This document shows positions 6,421-8,197 of a stretch of 8,197 nt of DNA, piece by piece. The stretch spans positions 1 through 8,197 of the forward strand of contig CAZNOT010000025.1 of assembly GCA_964574865.1 (NCBI GenBank), in the 5' to 3' direction. The notes under the pieces were generated by a model. The model was not told the DNA's origin, did not search any database, and saw nothing but the letters and a program-made list of their open reading frames with translations. The stretch comes from DATDYW01 sp964574865 (lineage in GTDB: Bacteria; Patescibacteriota; Minisyncoccia; Phycocordibacterales; JAACPR01). Numbering within the stretch: position 1 is the first letter of the stretch; the number at the start of each line of letters is the position of its first letter. The position numbers and the translations under genes are program-made.

Positions 6421-8034
6421 TCACGCTACAAGGACTTTCAAGAACGGAGCAGAGCCTCGACGTCCATCAATCGACGAACGACTCCCCCGGGACGAATCGC
6501 TCCGCCCGAGCGTAATCGACGTTCCGTAGAGAAGGCTGAGGACCCCGAACTCCGGCCGATGGTCCGGCAGGGTGAGGTTCATTCGGCCGAACTCTACGGT
6601 CACAACGGTCGGCTCAACCACAATTCGTTGCGCCAGGTTCTCAGCGAGCCAGCGCCGCTCGTCTTTCGAGGCGAGCGGCCACCATTTATCAGTGACGCTC
6701 TTCGCGTCGCCAATGATGGCTCGAGCGCCAGGCTTGTGCTGGCGGCCGAGGGTTTCTACCTCGTCTTGCAAGACGCCAATCTTCGCCTCGCACACGCGCA
6801 CGCGGTCCTTCAGGGGTCGGTAGCGACGCCCGAAGTCCTCTTGGTCGAGGTTTCCCGCGACGTAGGCCTCGTAGCACTTGGTCGTCTCCGACCGGAGGGT
6901 TTCGAGGATGCCCGTGGACTCGGCGAGGGCCGTCGATTTGATCCTGAGCTCCTCGTGGACCCGCTCGAACAGCGGGACCAGTCGGTCCTCGGCGTACATC
7001 GCGCGAATACCCTCGACGAACAGGTTCTCGAGATCGTCCACGCGAATGCGAGTGCGGCACTTGCAGCACACGTACCGAGACCGGTCGCTGTACACGTACA
7101 TCTTGCCGCCGCACCCGCACTGCGCGATGCCGCTGAAGACGTGGGCCGACATCTTGCCTGGGCGTTTCCGCTCGGCGAGTTGCGCGTCGATGATTCGGTT
7201 CGCCTCATCCCACACGTCCTCGGTGACAATTGGCTCAATCGGCACCATCACCCAGTCGGACTCGGGCTTGGCGACCCACGCCTTCCCGTTGTCTTCGCTC
7301 CGGGTGTGGTTGGCGCGACGTAGGCCCTTGGCGGACGGGTCCCGGATGAGGCGCGCGATGGTCGTGTCGCTGAACTTGCTGCCGTTCCGGGTCCGGTGGC
7401 CTGCCTCGTTGAGAAGGCGGGCAACTGTCTTCTTCCGCTTGTGCTTGATGAAGAGCTCGTAGACGAGCTTCCGAATCGGGGCTTCGTCGGGGTGAATCAC
7501 CAGCTTCCCATCCACCCAGTGGTGGCCGAAGGTTCCGGAGCCGCCGACGCACTTGCCGAGCTTGGCGCGGATGGGAATCGAGGCGGCAACCCGCGACCCG
7601 ATTTCCTCCCGTTCCCACTGTGCGAGTGCGCCGAGGACGCTGAGGAACAATCGGCCGCTCGACGTGGCCACGTTGATCGGCTCGTCGAGCGACACGAGGT
7701 CGGCGCGGTGCTCGTGGAAGATGTCGGACACCTCCAGGAGCTCGCGGGTGTTGCGGACCAGGCGGGCGAACTTCGAGACGATCAGGGTGGTAATCTCGCC
7801 CGACTTGATGTCGGCGAGCATCCGCTGGGTCTCGGGGTGCCACAGGACCGCCTTCCCGCTGACCGCCTCGAGGCTGTAGGTCTTGGCGACCGTCCAGCCC
7901 TTGGAGGCGGCGTAGTCGCGGGCGCGCTGCTCGTGGTGCATTGGGCTGTCGCCCTGAGCCTGCATCTCCGTAGAGACGCGGACCCAGATGCCGACACTCT
8001 GCGGCTTCATGAGGGTGAGTATCTTTGAGGACAT
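6421..8034 (-). CDS. Large serine recombinase (site-specific integrase)
   Basis: 537 residues. Residues 13-150 are the resolvase catalytic domain: WVRVSTEMQ with nucleophile S21 and R19, then SKFARLVRNTREL with R91 and R94 that activate the DNA phosphate, and ALAQWEREEI (136-145) at the start of the long E helix. Residues 165-290 form the Recombinase domain (GTFGH, then helices to VWDEANRIID). A zinc ribbon follows with C306, C308, C323 and C326, and a charged helical stretch (about 355-440) is a likely coiled coil. This order is that of phage-type integrases such as phiC31; length is normal. Such enzymes join short attP and attB sites with little homology, and excision needs a directionality factor not seen here. 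An in-frame ATG at 8010 gives MKPQSVGIWVRVST, more like typical family starts; neither start has a clear Shine-Dalgarno. It is followed by its own terminator and preceded by an AT-rich region and a tRNA fragment. Confidence 0.92.
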   Translation of the reverse strand: MSSKILTLMKPQSVGIWVRVSTEMQAQGDSPMHHEQRARDYAASKGWTVAKTYSLEAVSGKAVLWHPETQRMLADIKSGEITTLIVSKFARLVRNTRELLEVSDIFHEHRADLVSLDEPINVATSSGRLFLSVLGALAQWEREEIGSRVAASIPIRAKLGKCVGGSGTFGHHWVDGKLVIHPDEAPIRKLVYELFIKHKRKKTVARLLNEAGHRTRNGSKFSDTTIARLIRDPSAKGLRRANHTRSEDNGKAWVAKPESDWVMVPIEPIVTEDVWDEANRIIDAQLAERKRPGKMSAHVFSGIAQCGCGGKMYVYSDRSRYVCCKCRTRIRVDDLENLFVEGIRAMYAEDRLVPLFERVHEELRIKSTALAESTGILETLRSETTKCYEAYVAGNLDQEDFGRRYRPLKDRVRVCEAKIGVLQDEVETLGRQHKPGARAIIGDAKSVTDKWWPLASKDERRWLAENLAQRIVVEPTVVTVEFGRMNLTLPDHRPEFGVLSLLYGTSITLGRSDSSRGSRSSIDGRRGSAPFLKVLVA

Positions 8035-8076
8035 ATCGTTTATTTTTGGTTTTCAGAGAGTGAGATTTGCCTATCT

Positions 8077-8104
8077 ACTACATTACAAAAGACATATTTG
8101 TCAA
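8077..8104 (-). promoter_or_regulatory. Candidate promoter of the serine recombinase
   Basis: In the AT-rich stretch 8035-8115, unlike the GC-rich surroundings, the minus strand has a perfect TTGACA -35 (8104-8099), a 16-base spacer and a weak -10 TGTAGT (8082-8077). The -35 overlaps GACATATTTGTC (8091-8102), whose GACA/TGTC ends are inverted, and next to it is the perfect palindrome tatttaaata (8105-8114). Either could bind a regulator or the recombinase itself. Confidence 0.5.
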
Positions 8105-8115
8105 TATTTAAATAC

Positions 8116-8140
8116 GGGCGACCTCTCTAGGATTCGAACC
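8116..8140 (-). tRNA. 3' end fragment of a tRNA gene (possible attachment site)
   Basis: On the minus strand GGTTCGAATCCTAG is a textbook T-loop (TTCGAAT) with the 3' T-stem CCTAG, followed by about seven bases of acceptor strand (AGAGGTC). The 5' T-stem should read CTAGG, but only its last GG is present; before it stands an unrelated hairpin arm. No anticodon arm, D arm or 5' acceptor strand occurs in the remaining 57 bases. So this is a tRNA 3' remnant cut at the T-loop, a common integration target. It lies about 80 bases upstream of the recombinase gene. The amino acid identity cannot be read. Confidence 0.6.
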
Positions 8141-8172
8141 ACGAAGAAGCCGCCCGAGGGCGGCTTCTTCGT
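8141..8172. terminator. Perfect 15-bp inverted repeat, possible terminator
   Basis: Arms acgaagaagccgccc (8141-8155) and gggcggcttcttcgt (8158-8172) flank two bases (GA). The hairpin abuts the tRNA remnant with no spacer. It resembles a GC-rich terminator whose T-rich part lies inside the stem, but no T-tract follows in either direction, so a terminator role is uncertain. It may instead mark a recombination boundary. Bases 8173-8197 show no feature. Confidence 0.55.
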
Positions 8173-8197
8173 GAACGGGCCTTATTGTTCCGTGGGT

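Noticed and set aside
6559..7323. 254-codon plus-strand frame opposite the recombinase
   Set aside because: The minus strand carries all serine recombinase motifs in one frame; this one is its complement.
8116..8197. Complete tRNA gene on the minus strand
   Set aside because: Only the T-loop, 3' T-stem and acceptor 3' strand are present; upstream is a long hairpin with no D or anticodon arm.
1..8197. CRISPR array, insertion-sequence ends or toxin-antitoxin pair
   Set aside because: No regularly spaced repeats, no terminal inverted repeats flanking a transposase, and no small gene pair of such type were found on either strand.

Overview
GC-rich bacterial sequence with tightly packed genes: start and stop codons overlap at four places. 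The organism cannot be named from this window. The gene mix fits a small-genome bacterium of the candidate phyla radiation, possibly a Parcubacteria-type lineage: membrane-anchored M14 peptidase-like proteins with an HGGYEWN-type motif, a small anchored DUF3828-like protein, small SAM methyltransferases, and few biosynthetic genes. This is inference from gene content, not a phylogenetic result.

Left part (1-2740, all minus strand): a DUF3828/NTF2-like anchored protein (2030-2740) lies upstream of two tandem M14 carboxypeptidase paralogs (1030-1929 and 131-1030). The paralogs overlap by one base (TAATG), and a strong hairpin terminator (84-116) closes the unit. The last paralog keeps the full catalytic set. 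The middle one has lost most of the zinc and catalytic residues, so the pair looks like an enzyme plus a pseudoenzyme, both held on the outer face of the membrane.

Middle part (2741-5504): an intact class I SAM methyltransferase (3101-3805, minus) overlaps by 11 bases a second methyltransferase that survives only as an N-terminal portion (2809-3111). A 254-base non-coding gap separates it from a divergent GT9-type glycosyltransferase (4060-5064, plus). That gene meets a NUDIX hydrolase (5061-5504, minus) tail to tail on one CTAG.

Scar (5501-6355): the C-terminal half of a GT4 glycosyltransferase (minus) and the C-terminal end of a C5 DNA methyltransferase (plus) meet head to head near 6085, and both lack their 5' halves. 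This is what one deletion, or an assembly misjoin, across two divergent genes would leave.

Right part (6394-8197): a large serine recombinase (6421-8034, minus) has its own terminator (6394-6415) and an AT-rich promoter region. Just upstream is the 3' end of a tRNA gene, cut at the T-loop and abutting a 15-bp perfect inverted repeat. This looks like an attachment-site junction of a mobile element whose other end lies outside the window.
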